Shown: positions 34,405-44,113, numbered from the stretch's first letter. The stretch is DNA of 64,000 bases from Ruminococcus flavefaciens ATCC 19208 (GCF_000518765.1 NZ_JAEF01000006.1:186001-250000), one strand, 5' to 3'. Made by a program: numbers and translations. Notes: a model not told the origin generated them from the letters alone.

Positions 34405-35070
34405 ATGGACAGCGTAAAAATATCAGAATTGTATGATCTTACTCATACAGCTTCAAAGGAATATCTCAGCCGCTTTACATACCCTTGGGAAGCTTTAAAG
34501 GGAATAAGCAGCTTTATTATCGAACTCGGAGCAACTCTGAGTCCCGATGAATATGATAACCCGTCAGAAAACGTATGGGTACACAAGACAGCAAAGGTAT
34601 TTTCAACAGCTTATCTCGGTTCACCATGCATTATTGGTGCAGGCACAGAGGTGCGTCACGGCGCATTCATAAGAGGAAGCGCACTTGTGGGAGAGAACTG
34701 TGTTGTTGGAAACTCAGTAGAGCTTAAAAATGTTATCCTTTTTGATAATGTTCAGACACCTCATTATAATTATGTTGGCGACAGTATCCTCGGCTACAAG
34801 TCACATATGGGTGCAGGTTCTATTACATCAAACGTTAAGTCTGACAAGACCAATGTAGTTATCAAGTCGGGCGATGAAAAGATCGAAACAGGAATAAAGA
34901 AGATCGGTGCAATGCTTGGTGACTTCGTTGAAGTCGGCTGCAACAGCGTTTTGAATCCCGGTACTGTTATCGGCAGGAATTCAAATATTTACCCTACAAG
35001 CTGTGTGAGGGGAGTTATACCCTCTGACAGCATTTACAAGACAGGCGGAGTCATTGTCCACAAAGTCTGA
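34405..35070 (+). CDS. Left-handed beta-helix (hexapeptide-repeat) protein, GlmU C-terminal-like
   Basis: 221 residues, with imperfect hexapeptide repeats from ~66 to the end, including GAGTEVRHGAFIRGSALVGENCVVGNSVELKN-type runs and GAGSITSNVKSDK, which is also seen in the acetyltransferase part of GlmU. The N-terminal ~60 residues are helical. Proteins of this architecture are often annotated as UDP-N-acetylglucosamine pyrophosphorylase, but no uridyltransferase domain is present. Acyl- or nucleotide-sugar-related activity is likely, the substrate unknown. The start at ATG 34405 has CAGGAG; the ORF upstream overlaps the promoter, so a start at 34336 is not possible. Confidence 0.78.
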   Translation: MDSVKISELYDLTHTASKEYLSRFTYPWEALKGISSFIIELGATLSPDEYDNPSENVWVHKTAKVFSTAYLGSPCIIGAGTEVRHGAFIRGSALVGENCVVGNSVELKNVILFDNVQTPHYNYVGDSILGYKSHMGAGSITSNVKSDKTNVVIKSGDEKIETGIKKIGAMLGDFVEVGCNSVLNPGTVIGRNSNIYPTSCVRGVIPSDSIYKTGGVIVHKV

Positions 35071-35088
35071 TATTCGGAGGCGTTGGAT

Positions 35089-35964
35089 TTGAAAAGAAAG
35101 ATACTTGCTTCTGTCATTATGACAGCTGCTTTTGCACTTACAATAACAGTTGCCTGCTCCGACAATAACAGTGACGATTATCTCAAAGAACAGGCAACTA
35201 CAGTAACAACAACTGCTACAGAAACGACTACCACAACTGAGACGACTACCGAAGTTGCTACTGCTGCTAAGAAAGAGTACAAGGAGCTTGTAAGTACATA
35301 TTCCGGTACTTATGTAGCAACTCAGGGACTGACAGGACTTGATTTTTCAGTATTCGGTACTGATGAAGAAGGTAAAATACAGGCATTGTTCTCGTTTCAT
35401 GAAGATCCTGCAAATCCGGGTGTACCTACAGGAAGCTATCATATGGAAGGTACTGTTGAAAAATCCGACAATGATGATATTGTAACAGTTACTTTTAAGG
35501 GTGCAGAATGGGAGAAAAAGCCTGAAACATATCATATAATTGAATTCAAGGCCGTTTTTGATGTTAAAAACGGTACGCTTGAATCAGATGATTATGAAAT
35601 AAAGCTGAAAAAATCAGCAGGTGCTGATCTCACTTATCTTATAAACAATTATGACGGCATCTATTCCCCTGATACAGGTGACAATACTATAAAGCTCACT
35701 GTTGAGGACGTAGGAGATCACGGCGATTTGCAGGCTGTTTTTGAATATGAGCCCCAGATGGGAAAGAAGTCCAGCTTTATAACTATTGGTCAGGTAACCA
35801 ATATCGCTCCCGACGGAAAAGTAACTGCAAGCTTTGAAGGTTCGGAGTGGATCGTAGAAGCCGATGATAAGAAATTCATTGACTTTGAAGGCGTATTCTC
35901 CGCTGACGGGCTTGATTTCATAGAAAACGGCGGACATAATATAAGAGTTTACGCACAAAGATAA
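35089..35964 (+). CDS. Putative lipoprotein with two tandem beta-rich repeats
   Basis: 291 residues: signal peptide with lipobox-like LTITVACS (Cys near residue 22), a Thr-rich linker (~36-54, mostly TTT/TETTT), then two similar ~90-residue repeats (about 62-150 and 175-280). Both share a YxGxY start, an ALFSF/AVFEY strand, a VTVTFKGAEW / VTASFEGSEW strand and a FKAVFD/FEGVFS strand. The likely start is TTG at 35089, with GGAGG eight bases ahead. Follows the LbH gene after 18 bases, so co-transcribed. Function unknown; surface-exposed binding is plausible. Confidence 0.7.
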   Translation: MKRKILASVIMTAAFALTITVACSDNNSDDYLKEQATTVTTTATETTTTTETTTEVATAAKKEYKELVSTYSGTYVATQGLTGLDFSVFGTDEEGKIQALFSFHEDPANPGVPTGSYHMEGTVEKSDNDDIVTVTFKGAEWEKKPETYHIIEFKAVFDVKNGTLESDDYEIKLKKSAGADLTYLINNYDGIYSPDTGDNTIKLTVEDVGDHGDLQAVFEYEPQMGKKSSFITIGQVTNIAPDGKVTASFEGSEWIVEADDKKFIDFEGVFSADGLDFIENGGHNIRVYAQR

Positions 35965-35969
35965 CACAG

Positions 35970-35992
35970 AGCTGCCTTCGGGCAGCTTTTTT
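35970..35992 (+). terminator. Terminator of the lipoprotein unit
   Basis: 7-bp stem with TTCG tetraloop (35970-35987) followed by a run of six T. Confidence 0.92.
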
Positions 35993-36005
35993 GTTTGATT
36001 TTTTT

Positions 36006-36031
36006 TGCTGTAAATATTGTAAAATACAGCA
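36006..36031. promoter_or_regulatory. Inverted repeat overlapping the helicase-gene promoter, possible operator
   Basis: TGCTGTA (36006-36012) and its inverted copy TACAGCA (36025-36031), 12 bases apart, flanking the -35 box at 36017-36022. The position fits a repressor site. No regulator gene is adjacent. Confidence 0.5.
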
Positions 36032-36045
36032 AAATGTGGTATCAT
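36017..36045 (+). promoter_or_regulatory. Promoter of the large helicase gene
   Basis: TTGTAA (36017-36022), 17-bp spacer, TATCAT (36040-36045) with TGG extension. Confidence 0.65.
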
Positions 36046-36089
36046 AGAAGTAGTATTTTTACACCGCTAAAGGCAGAATGGAGGACTGT

Positions 36090-39000
36090 ATGGATAATAA
36101 AATCACTTTCAGCGGCAATATGACCGCTCAGATCAATTTTGCAATGCAGCAGAATTATGTCCCTGTATTCAGAAATATCGTTATGACAAATAATTCCGAT
36201 GAGGAAATTAAAAATGTCAGACTGAGGATAAGCTTTGAGCCTGAATTCGCAAAGGTATTTGAATCAGCTCCTATTGATCTTCTGCCTGCACAGCCTGTAG
36301 AGATAGTTCCGATAAATATTATCATGCTTTCCGATTATCTTTTCAGTCTTACTGAAAAGCTTGTTGGAAGCGTTACCATAGAAGCACTTCAGGGCGAAGA
36401 AGTAATTGCATCGGAGACAAGCAGCATAGAACTTCTTGCCTATGATCAGTGGTCAGGCATAAATTTCATGCCCGAGACTGTTGCAGCTTTTGTAAGTCCC
36501 AATCACCCGAAGGTTCAGGAGATAATGTCTGTTGCAGGCACGTATCTGAAAAAATGGTGCGGTGATCCTGCATTTACTGGTTATCAGACAAAGAATCCGA
36601 ATATAGTAAAGCAGCAGATGGGCGCGATATATGCAGCCTTACAGGAACAGAACATAGCCTATGCCATGCCGCCTGCAAGCTTTGAGGAGTCTCAGCGCAT
36701 ACGTATGCCCGATACTGTGCTTGAAATTAAGCAGGGTACTTGTCTTGATCTGTCAGTGCTTTATTGTTCATGCCTTGAAGCAGCAGGACTCAACCCTATG
36801 ATAGTTCTTGTGCAGGGGCACGCTTTTGCAGCCTGTTGGCTGGATAACGAGACCTTCTCCGATTGTCTGCAATATGATATGTCCGCTGTTACAAAGCGTA
36901 TAGCTCACGGTATAGATGCTGTATGTGCAGTTGAGTGTACAGATTTTGTTGCAGGAAAGAATACAGACTTCGACAGCGCCGAGAAGCACGCAGCAGGTCA
37001 TCTTGATGATGCAGCCAAGTTCTTCTTTGCAATAGATATAAGCCGTACCCGTTCAAGCGGAATACGCCCCGTACCTGCAAGAGTATACGAAAACGGTGCA
37101 TTCAAGGCAGTTGACTACGGTGAGCGTAAAAAATCTGAGATAACATCTGCTCCCAATGAAATAGATATTATCGGTCAGGCTATTGCGGGCGGTGAGGCTA
37201 AAGAGGTCACGAAACAGGTGATATGGGAGAGAAAGCTTCTTGACCTCAGTCTGAGAAACAGTCTGCTCAATTTCCGTCCGTCAGCTATGAGCGTACAGCT
37301 GATGATAAGTGACCTTGGAGTACTTGAGGACGAGATATCCAAGGGCGAGGACTTCAAGGTCATGTCCATGCCAAATGATACTACATTACAGATGTCCGAC
37401 AGTAAGATATACGAAATAGAGAATGACCGTGACCTTATTACTTCCATTTCAGAGTCTGAATTTAAGAGCCATCGTCTGAGGACGTTCATGAGTGAGACAG
37501 ACCTTGAAAAAGTAATGAAAAAGCTCCACAGACAGGCTAAAGTAAGTATTGAAGAAAACGGTGTAAATACCATATATCTTGCACTTGGCTTCCTGCGCTG
37601 GTATGAGACTGATAAGAGTGATAAGCCTCGTTATGCACCTCTTGTACTCGTACCTATAGATATAATCAGAAAGGTACAGGAAAAGACCTATCTTATCCGT
37701 ATGCGTGATGAGGATACGCAGGTGAATATAACCATGCTTGAGATGCTGAGGCAGTTCTTCGGTATTGATATAAATGGTCTTGATCCTGTTCCCGAGGACG
37801 AAAACGGCGTAAACTTGCAGATAATATTCAACACTATCCGTCAGGGGATAATGTCTCAGCCGCGCTGGGATATCGTTGATTATGCCTTCATAGGACAGTT
37901 CTCCTTTAATCGTTTCATCATGTGGAACGATATCCGCAACCGTGCTGACGAGCTGGCAAAGAATAAGGTCGTTGCAAGTCTTATCTCAGGCAAGACTGAA
38001 TGGGCAGGCGATGACCTGTACATATCTCCTCTTGATCTTGATAACAAAGTAGCACCCTCTGACCTTGTAGTGCCGCTGAGTGCTGATTCATCGCAGCTTG
38101 CGGCTGTATATGCTGCATCTCAGGGCAAGAGCTTCGTTCTTCACGGACCTCCCGGAAGCGGTAAGTCACAGACAATCACTAATATGATAGCAAGTGCGCT
38201 GTATCAGGGAAAATCTGTACTTTTCGTAGCCGAAAAGATGGCAGCTCTATCCGTTGTTCAGAAGCGTCTTAACAAGGTCGGTCTGGGACCTTTCTGTATT
38301 GAGCTCCATTCCAATAAGGCACAGAAACGTGCTGTTCTCAAGCAGCTTGAAGAGACTTTAAATGTGGGACGCATCAAAAAGCCTGCCGAATACAAGGCTC
38401 AGGCTGACAAGATATCCGAAATGCGCAAAGAACTCAACAGTACAATGGAGGAGATACATAAAAAGCGTAATTTCGGCTGCTCAATGTATGATGCAGCTGT
38501 AAGATATGAAAAGAACAGCAGCTATGGCGGTAAATTCACATTTACCAATGAACAGATCGACGCAATGAGCGAAACATCTTATTCTGTATGGCGTGAGACT
38601 CTCGAAAGCCTTACTGCGGCAGGGAGAGAGTTCGGTGACGTTACTACAACGGCTCTCGGAGTATGCGAGCTTACTTCATGCACTCCCGAAACAAGGGGAG
38701 CTATGGAGGCAAAGCTCCGAGAGCTGAAAACAGCTCTTACCGCTGCTCAGAGCGACACACAGCAGCTTGCTGCGTTTACAGGCAGCAGCGAAATGACATT
38801 TGAGCAGTGCAAGCTTGCCGCAGAAATACTTACCGCTGCATCTGGCGGAGACCAGCTTCTTCCCGATATTATCGGTGACAGCCGCTGGAACGGCTTCAAG
38901 GAGTCGGCACAGGGGATTATAAATACAGGTAAGGAGCTTTCACAGGCGAAAGACGAGCTCCTCACAAAGTTTGAGCCTTCTGTCCTCGGCTATAATGCAA

Positions 39001-41864
39001 GCGATGCTCTTGTAAGATGGAAAACTGCGCAGAGCAAATGGCTCATAGGAAAGGCTTTAGGCAGCAAGAAGCTTGTCAAGGAGCTTTCCGCTCATGCCAA
39101 ATCGTCGTCAACGGTCACAAAGTCCAATATCACCGAGTATTATGACAAGATAAACCATTTCAATGCTCTTAAAGATCAGGTATCTTCCGCTCAGCCTGAG
39201 CTTGTGAAGTATTTCGGCTCATTTAAGCTTGATGAAAATGCCGACTGGATCAGCATTGAGAAGTGCGTTGCACGTTCATCTGAGCTTGGCGAAAGAATGT
39301 CAGCTTCGTCATTTGCTCCCGAAATAAAGCAGAAGCTCTGTGAGAGCTTGACTAACGGAGTCAGCAGTGATACATCGAAGATATCTGTTGATTACGCAGC
39401 ATTGGAGAATGTATCATCTCAGCTAAGGAGCAATTTTGGTATAAATACAGACAAGCTCATAACAGGCGAAAGCTGGGGAATTGACGCTCAGCAGAAAGCA
39501 GATGCGGTTATTGAGTCTCTTCCACAGCTAAAGGAATGGACAGGTATTGTTACCATATGCAATAAGCTCCGTGAGCTTGGCATAGGCAATGTTGCCGATG
39601 CTTACATGAACGGCGATGTGCCGACAGAACAGCTTATCGGTGCATTCGACAGTGATATAAGCAAAGCTATGGTAACAAGCACTATTTCCCGAAACAGCGT
39701 ATTATCACGTTTTCAGGGTACTCTCTTTGAGGAGACTATCAGAAAATTCGGCGAAGTCCTCGACGATTTCTCTACACTTTCTATCAAGGAGCTTGCAGCC
39801 GATCTTTCTGCAAAGATACCTACTCCCGGCAGCTCCGTAAACAGCTCAGAGATAGGAATTCTTCAAAAGGCAATAAAGTCAAACGGCAGAATGATGTCCA
39901 TACGAAAGCTTTTTGACAGCATACCTAATCTGCTCCGCAGAATGTGTCCTGTAATGCTTATGAGCCCTATTTCCGTAGCTCAGTATATAGACCCGTCATA
40001 TCCTAAGTTTGACCTTGTTATATTCGATGAGGCTTCACAGCTTCCTACCTGCGAGGCTGTAGGAGCTATTGCAAGGGGCGAGAACGTTATAGTTGTCGGC
40101 GACCCGAAGCAGCTTCCGCCTACAAGCTTCTTTGCTTCAAATCAGGTTGACGAGGAGAACTACGAGAAGGAAGATCTTGAAAGCGTACTTGACGACTGTC
40201 TCGCACTTTCTATGCCTCAGAAGCATCTGCTCTGGCACTATCGTTCACGCCATGAGAGCCTTATTGCTTACAGCAACTCAAAGTATTACGAGAACAAGCT
40301 CTATACTTTCCCGTCGCCTGACGATCAGGTATCCGAGGTAAGTTGGGTACACGTTGAAGGTTACTATGACAAGAGCTCTACACGCACCAACAAGGCAGAA
40401 GCACAGGCAGTTGTAGAGGAGATATGCCGCAGACTTAGAGATGAAAAGCTTAGAAAGCTCAGCATAGGTGTTGTAACATTCAGTCAGCCTCAGCAGAATC
40501 TCATTGACGACCTTCTCATGGACGCATACCGCGATGACCCTAAGCTTGAAGAATACGCAAATGAGATGTATGAGCCTATCCTCATCAAGAACCTTGAAAA
40601 TGTACAGGGGGATGAGCGTGATGTTATCATGTTCTCTATCGGCTACGGTCCTGACAAGGACGGCAAGGTATCAATGAACTTCGGTCCTCTTAACCGTGAC
40701 GGCGGTTGGAGACGTCTTAACGTCGCTATCTCACGTTCAAAGTGTCAGATGATTGTATTCTCCGTTATCACTCCAGATATGATAGACCTTTCACGTACAC
40801 GCTCCGACGGTGTTGAGGGGCTCAAGGGCTTCCTTGAATTTGCCGCAAAGGGAAGAAGTGCACTTCCTGTAAGAGCTGGTTCAAGGGGCAGCTCTGACGG
40901 CTTTGAGACAGTAGTAGCCGAAGAGATCAGAAAGCTCGGTTATGAGTGCAGATGCAGTGTTGGCTGCTCTGACTATAAGGTAGATGTTGCAGTAGTAAAT
41001 CCCGATAAGCCTGATACTTACATTATGGGTATAAACTGCGGCAACGAAGCAAACTTCCACAATGGTACAGCAAGCGACAGAACTCTTTCGCAGCCAAGCG
41101 TACTCAAGGGACTGGGCTGGAACGTTATGAGCGTTTATATCATAGACTGGCTTGACAATAAGGAAAAAGTACTCAGTAAGATAAAGGCTGAGATAGACGG
41201 TGCGATTGTGAGATATCGTAACCCTCAGGCTGCTCCGAAAGCAGAGGAAAAGAAGAAGCAGGAGATCGTGTTTGAGACAGAAGAAGTAAGCAGCTTTTCC
41301 GAGAGCTTCGACGAGTTCAAGTCATTCAAGATAAAAGCTCTGGGAACTTCCGAAAACTTCAACGAAAGCAGTACTGCTAAGATAACCAAGTGTATAAACG
41401 ATATACTTACTGCCGAAGCTCCGATGAACAAGAAAACACTTGCTAAAAAGACATTTTCATGCTGGGGCATATCACGTCCGGGAGCAAATATGAAGGCACT
41501 TTTCGATAAAGCTTTTGAAAATTCAGATGCACAGGTAACGACAGCAGGAGAAAACGAGTATGCATGGCTGAAGGAGCAGTCTCCGGAGGCATATGACAAG
41601 TGCAGAACTGTATATAACAGCGATGAAAAGCGTGATATCGACGAGGTAGCTCCTGAGGAGATAGCAGTGGGAATAAAAGCGATAATGTTACGACAGGTAG
41701 CTATGGCTCGTGAGGACTTGCTCCGTGAGGTAGCACATCTCTTCGGATTTACAAGAATTACAGGTACTCTCGAAACGTCTGTAGCTCTTGGCATAAAGGC
41801 GGCTAAGAACCGCGGCTGGGTAGGCTTTGCCGAGGATGGCAGAGTGACCTACACAGGAAACTAA
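36090..41864 (+). CDS. DUF4011 / SF1 helicase / Vsr-like nuclease protein with N-terminal transglutaminase-like region
   Basis: 1924 residues. Order: an immunoglobulin-like N-terminus (to ~120), a transglutaminase-like region with QGTCLDLSVLYCS near 214 and QGHAFAACWL near 243, DUF4011 with WERKLLDLSLRNSLLNF near 380, SF1 helicase (Walker A GPPGSGKSQT near 686, DEAS box near 1312, GDPKQLPPT near 1336, VQGDERD near 1505, LNVAISRSK near 1545), a Vsr/restriction-like segment (FETVVAEEIRKLGYECRC, DYKVDVAVV, 1603-1640) and a DUF3320-like end (1850-1924). Similar DUF4011-helicase-Vsr proteins have been reported as anti-phage (Hhe type, as I recall). ATG 36090 fits GGAGG at 36080-36084. Single-gene unit. 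Family good; defence role inferred. Confidence 0.8.
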   Translation: MDNKITFSGNMTAQINFAMQQNYVPVFRNIVMTNNSDEEIKNVRLRISFEPEFAKVFESAPIDLLPAQPVEIVPINIIMLSDYLFSLTEKLVGSVTIEALQGEEVIASETSSIELLAYDQWSGINFMPETVAAFVSPNHPKVQEIMSVAGTYLKKWCGDPAFTGYQTKNPNIVKQQMGAIYAALQEQNIAYAMPPASFEESQRIRMPDTVLEIKQGTCLDLSVLYCSCLEAAGLNPMIVLVQGHAFAACWLDNETFSDCLQYDMSAVTKRIAHGIDAVCAVECTDFVAGKNTDFDSAEKHAAGHLDDAAKFFFAIDISRTRSSGIRPVPARVYENGAFKAVDYGERKKSEITSAPNEIDIIGQAIAGGEAKEVTKQVIWERKLLDLSLRNSLLNFRPSAMSVQLMISDLGVLEDEISKGEDFKVMSMPNDTTLQMSDSKIYEIENDRDLITSISESEFKSHRLRTFMSETDLEKVMKKLHRQAKVSIEENGVNTIYLALGFLRWYETDKSDKPRYAPLVLVPIDIIRKVQEKTYLIRMRDEDTQVNITMLEMLRQFFGIDINGLDPVPEDENGVNLQIIFNTIRQGIMSQPRWDIVDYAFIGQFSFNRFIMWNDIRNRADELAKNKVVASLISGKTEWAGDDLYISPLDLDNKVAPSDLVVPLSADSSQLAAVYAASQGKSFVLHGPPGSGKSQTITNMIASALYQGKSVLFVAEKMAALSVVQKRLNKVGLGPFCIELHSNKAQKRAVLKQLEETLNVGRIKKPAEYKAQADKISEMRKELNSTMEEIHKKRNFGCSMYDAAVRYEKNSSYGGKFTFTNEQIDAMSETSYSVWRETLESLTAAGREFGDVTTTALGVCELTSCTPETRGAMEAKLRELKTALTAAQSDTQQLAAFTGSSEMTFEQCKLAAEILTAASGGDQLLPDIIGDSRWNGFKESAQGIINTGKELSQAKDELLTKFEPSVLGYNASDALVRWKTAQSKWLIGKALGSKKLVKELSAHAKSSSTVTKSNITEYYDKINHFNALKDQVSSAQPELVKYFGSFKLDENADWISIEKCVARSSELGERMSASSFAPEIKQKLCESLTNGVSSDTSKISVDYAALENVSSQLRSNFGINTDKLITGESWGIDAQQKADAVIESLPQLKEWTGIVTICNKLRELGIGNVADAYMNGDVPTEQLIGAFDSDISKAMVTSTISRNSVLSRFQGTLFEETIRKFGEVLDDFSTLSIKELAADLSAKIPTPGSSVNSSEIGILQKAIKSNGRMMSIRKLFDSIPNLLRRMCPVMLMSPISVAQYIDPSYPKFDLVIFDEASQLPTCEAVGAIARGENVIVVGDPKQLPPTSFFASNQVDEENYEKEDLESVLDDCLALSMPQKHLLWHYRSRHESLIAYSNSKYYENKLYTFPSPDDQVSEVSWVHVEGYYDKSSTRTNKAEAQAVVEEICRRLRDEKLRKLSIGVVTFSQPQQNLIDDLLMDAYRDDPKLEEYANEMYEPILIKNLENVQGDERDVIMFSIGYGPDKDGKVSMNFGPLNRDGGWRRLNVAISRSKCQMIVFSVITPDMIDLSRTRSDGVEGLKGFLEFAAKGRSALPVRAGSRGSSDGFETVVAEEIRKLGYECRCSVGCSDYKVDVAVVNPDKPDTYIMGINCGNEANFHNGTASDRTLSQPSVLKGLGWNVMSVYIIDWLDNKEKVLSKIKAEIDGAIVRYRNPQAAPKAEEKKKQEIVFETEEVSSFSESFDEFKSFKIKALGTSENFNESSTAKITKCINDILTAEAPMNKKTLAKKTFSCWGISRPGANMKALFDKAFENSDAQVTTAGENEYAWLKEQSPEAYDKCRTVYNSDEKRDIDEVAPEEIAVGIKAIMLRQVAMAREDLLREVAHLFGFTRITGTLETSVALGIKAAKNRGWVGFAEDGRVTYTGN

Positions 41865-41881
41865 AAATATGGAGGACGAAA

Positions 41882-43219
41882 TTGAAACGACTTCTCATAA
41901 TTATTGGAAAAATAATAGTAAAGCTTTTGAAGCTTCTGCACCGCAATGCAGGAAATCTGCCCGGTATTGTGCTGTGGCACCTGTCACGGCATAAGGCAGT
42001 TTCCATGTTCAAGGTTGAGTGCCCTATAATAGCAATAACAGGCACCAACGGAAAGACCTCCGTCACTAACTGTATAGCTCAGCTTTTTGAACGAAGCGGC
42101 AAGAAGATCATCATAAACAAAGAAGGCAACAACCTTGATACGGGAATATGCTCCATGCTGCTGAAATACTGTGATATGTCAGGTAGGGTCAGGGCTGACT
42201 ACCTTATACTTGAAACAGACGAGTCTCATGTACCTGTGGTGTATTCTCAGCTAAAGCTTGATACACTTGTGGTACTGAACTTCTTCCGCGACCAGCTTGA
42301 CAGAAACGGCGAAATGGAAACCCTTATCCAGAAAATAAACGGCTTCTGCAAGACATTTGAGGGCAATCTTATTCTCAACGGTGACGACCCGAATACAGCT
42401 CGTCTTGGAAGAGCCAATCCCAAGAACAAGAATGTAAGATACTTCCACGCAGAGCCATATGCTTTTGCTACAAAGAAGATATTTGAAGCCTCTGAGGGAC
42501 GTTTCTGCCCATTCTGCGGTGAAACATTGGAGTATGATTACTATCAGTATTCACATATCGGAAAGTTCATCTGTAAGAAGTGCGGTTTCGGAGATTATGA
42601 GCCTTACATCACAGCAAAGGATATTGACCTTGAAAAGCCCGTATTTACGGCTGATGGTCATACCTATTCACCAAAGCTGAACAGTATCTACAATGTCTAC
42701 AATATGACCGCAGTTGCGTCAGCAGCAAAGCTCTACAGCATTGACCAGAAGATAACCGACGAAGTTATCAACAGCTATACTGTCAAAAACGGACGTATGG
42801 AAAATTTCATGCTTGGAAATAGCAAGGCAACTCTCAATCTCGCTAAAAATCCGGTCGGAGCAAATATGACTCTTCGTGTAATGAACGAAATGAACGGAGA
42901 AAAAGAGCTTCTTTTCGTACTCAACGATAATGTTGCGGACGGACTTGACGTTTCTTGGATCTACGATATAAATTTCAGCATCTTTGAACGTGTTTCACGA
43001 GTAGTTACATCGGGTACAAGAGCATATGACATTGCTGTTAGAATAAAGACAGCAGGCTATGATCCTGCGAAGATAGTTGTTCGTCCCGATCTTGACAAGG
43101 CGGTCGAGGAGCTTGCAAGTACAGAGAGCAGAAAGTTCATAATCGCAAACTATACGGCTGTACAGCCTACAAGAAGTGCGCTTAAACGCTATATCGCAAA
43201 GCATGGAGGTAACAAATGA
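41882..43219 (+). CDS. murT: Lipid II isoglutaminyl synthase, MurT subunit
   Basis: Mur-ligase-type ATPase that activates the glutamate of lipid II for amidation by GatD. 445 residues. ATP motif TGTNGKTSVT near residue 57, a zinc ribbon with CPFCGE near 202 and CKKCGFGD near 222 inserted in the central domain as in known MurT, and the C-terminal DUF1727 part. TTG start at 41882 with ATGGAGGACG ahead. Overlaps gatD by four bases; the two form one complex. Confidence 0.94.
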   Translation: MKRLLIIIGKIIVKLLKLLHRNAGNLPGIVLWHLSRHKAVSMFKVECPIIAITGTNGKTSVTNCIAQLFERSGKKIIINKEGNNLDTGICSMLLKYCDMSGRVRADYLILETDESHVPVVYSQLKLDTLVVLNFFRDQLDRNGEMETLIQKINGFCKTFEGNLILNGDDPNTARLGRANPKNKNVRYFHAEPYAFATKKIFEASEGRFCPFCGETLEYDYYQYSHIGKFICKKCGFGDYEPYITAKDIDLEKPVFTADGHTYSPKLNSIYNVYNMTAVASAAKLYSIDQKITDEVINSYTVKNGRMENFMLGNSKATLNLAKNPVGANMTLRVMNEMNGEKELLFVLNDNVADGLDVSWIYDINFSIFERVSRVVTSGTRAYDIAVRIKTAGYDPAKIVVRPDLDKAVEELASTESRKFIIANYTAVQPTRSALKRYIAKHGGNK

Positions 43220-43962
43220 AAACAATAAAAATTCTTCATATGTATGCCGATATGCTTGATCTTTACGGTGACAGCGGAAACATGGAGGTCATGGCGTTCC
43301 GATGCAAAAAGCGTGGTATAGAGTGTCAGATAGACAAGTATTCCATCGACTCGGAAATGCCTGATTTCAGCTCCTATGACCTTATTTATATAGGCGGCGG
43401 CGCTGACCTTGAACAGCAGCATATTTCCGCCGACCTGCTCAAATGCAAAGACGGCATTGTAAAAGCTTATAAGAATGGCACATTTCTGTTCCTCATATGC
43501 GGCGGATATCAGCTCATGGGAAAATACTATCGTGATGCTGACGGCAACGATATAAAAGGACTCGGACTTTTTGACTATTTCACTGTAGCTCCCAACAGCC
43601 GCAGAAAGCGCTGTATCGGCAATATCGTCATTGAGACCAAGCTCACGGGAAAGCCTGTAAAGGTAGTAGGCTTTGAGAATCACGGCGGTCAGACTCAGGG
43701 AGTGAAAGCTCCGTTTGGCAAGGTTCTTTACGGAAACGGAAACTGCTCCAAGAGTGAGGCTGAAGGATATTGTGAAAAGAATGTCATCGCAACTTATCTT
43801 CATGGACCATGTCTTTCAAAAAACCCTGAAATATCCGATTACATGATAGAATACTGCGTAAACAGGGGAGAGTCAGAGCATATTGCTATCGAAGCTCTTG
43901 ACGATACTCTCGAAAAAGAATGCAGGCAGGTAATGCTGGACAGACTTCTTAAAAATTCATAA
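43216..43962 (+). CDS. gatD: Lipid II isoglutaminyl synthase, glutaminase subunit GatD
   Basis: Class I-like (CobB/CobQ-type) glutaminase supplying ammonia to MurT for amidation of peptidoglycan D-Glu. 248 residues. Nucleophile Cys95 in LICGGYQLMG, a conserved FENHGGQT segment and a catalytic-type His in ATYLHGPCLSKNP near residue 195. The stop codon lies in a short ATTCATAAT repeat. Translationally coupled to murT. Confidence 0.94.
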   Translation: MKTIKILHMYADMLDLYGDSGNMEVMAFRCKKRGIECQIDKYSIDSEMPDFSSYDLIYIGGGADLEQQHISADLLKCKDGIVKAYKNGTFLFLICGGYQLMGKYYRDADGNDIKGLGLFDYFTVAPNSRRKRCIGNIVIETKLTGKPVKVVGFENHGGQTQGVKAPFGKVLYGNGNCSKSEAEGYCEKNVIATYLHGPCLSKNPEISDYMIEYCVNRGESEHIAIEALDDTLEKECRQVMLDRLLKNS

Positions 43963-43984
43963 TTCATAATGCGTAATTCATAAT
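43955..43984. repeat. Short direct repeats of ATTCATAAT
   Basis: ATTCATAAT occurs at 43955-43963, 43962-43970 and 43976-43984. The first copy includes the gatD stop codon. Confidence 0.6.
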
Positions 43985-43990
43985 TAATCG

Positions 43991-44008
43991 TGTCCGCTTT
44001 CGTGGACA
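43991..44008 (+). other. Small hairpin after gatD
   Basis: TGTCC and GGACA pair around an 8-nt loop. No T-run follows, so it is a poor terminator. The rest of the gap to 44193 holds the repeat at 44036-44113 and a promoter. Confidence 0.35.
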
Positions 44009-44035
44009 GATTTGAATATGCAGCCTGAAACATTC

Positions 44036-44113
44036 TGTAGGGGACGGCGTCCTCGACGTCCCATTTGTTATGTAACGGTGCTTCATGGAACGGCGAGGGC
44101 GCCGTTCTCTACA
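44036..44113. repeat. MITE-like palindromic element, 78 bp
   Basis: Imperfect 20-bp inverted repeats (44036-44055 and 44094-44113, 17 of 20 matching) start and end with TGTAG/CTACA and enclose a 38-bp centre. The arms contain GACGGCGTCCTCG-type sequence, GC-rich in an AT-rich gap. It resembles non-coding mobile palindromes found scattered in Clostridia genomes. No ORF or transposase inside. Confidence 0.65.
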
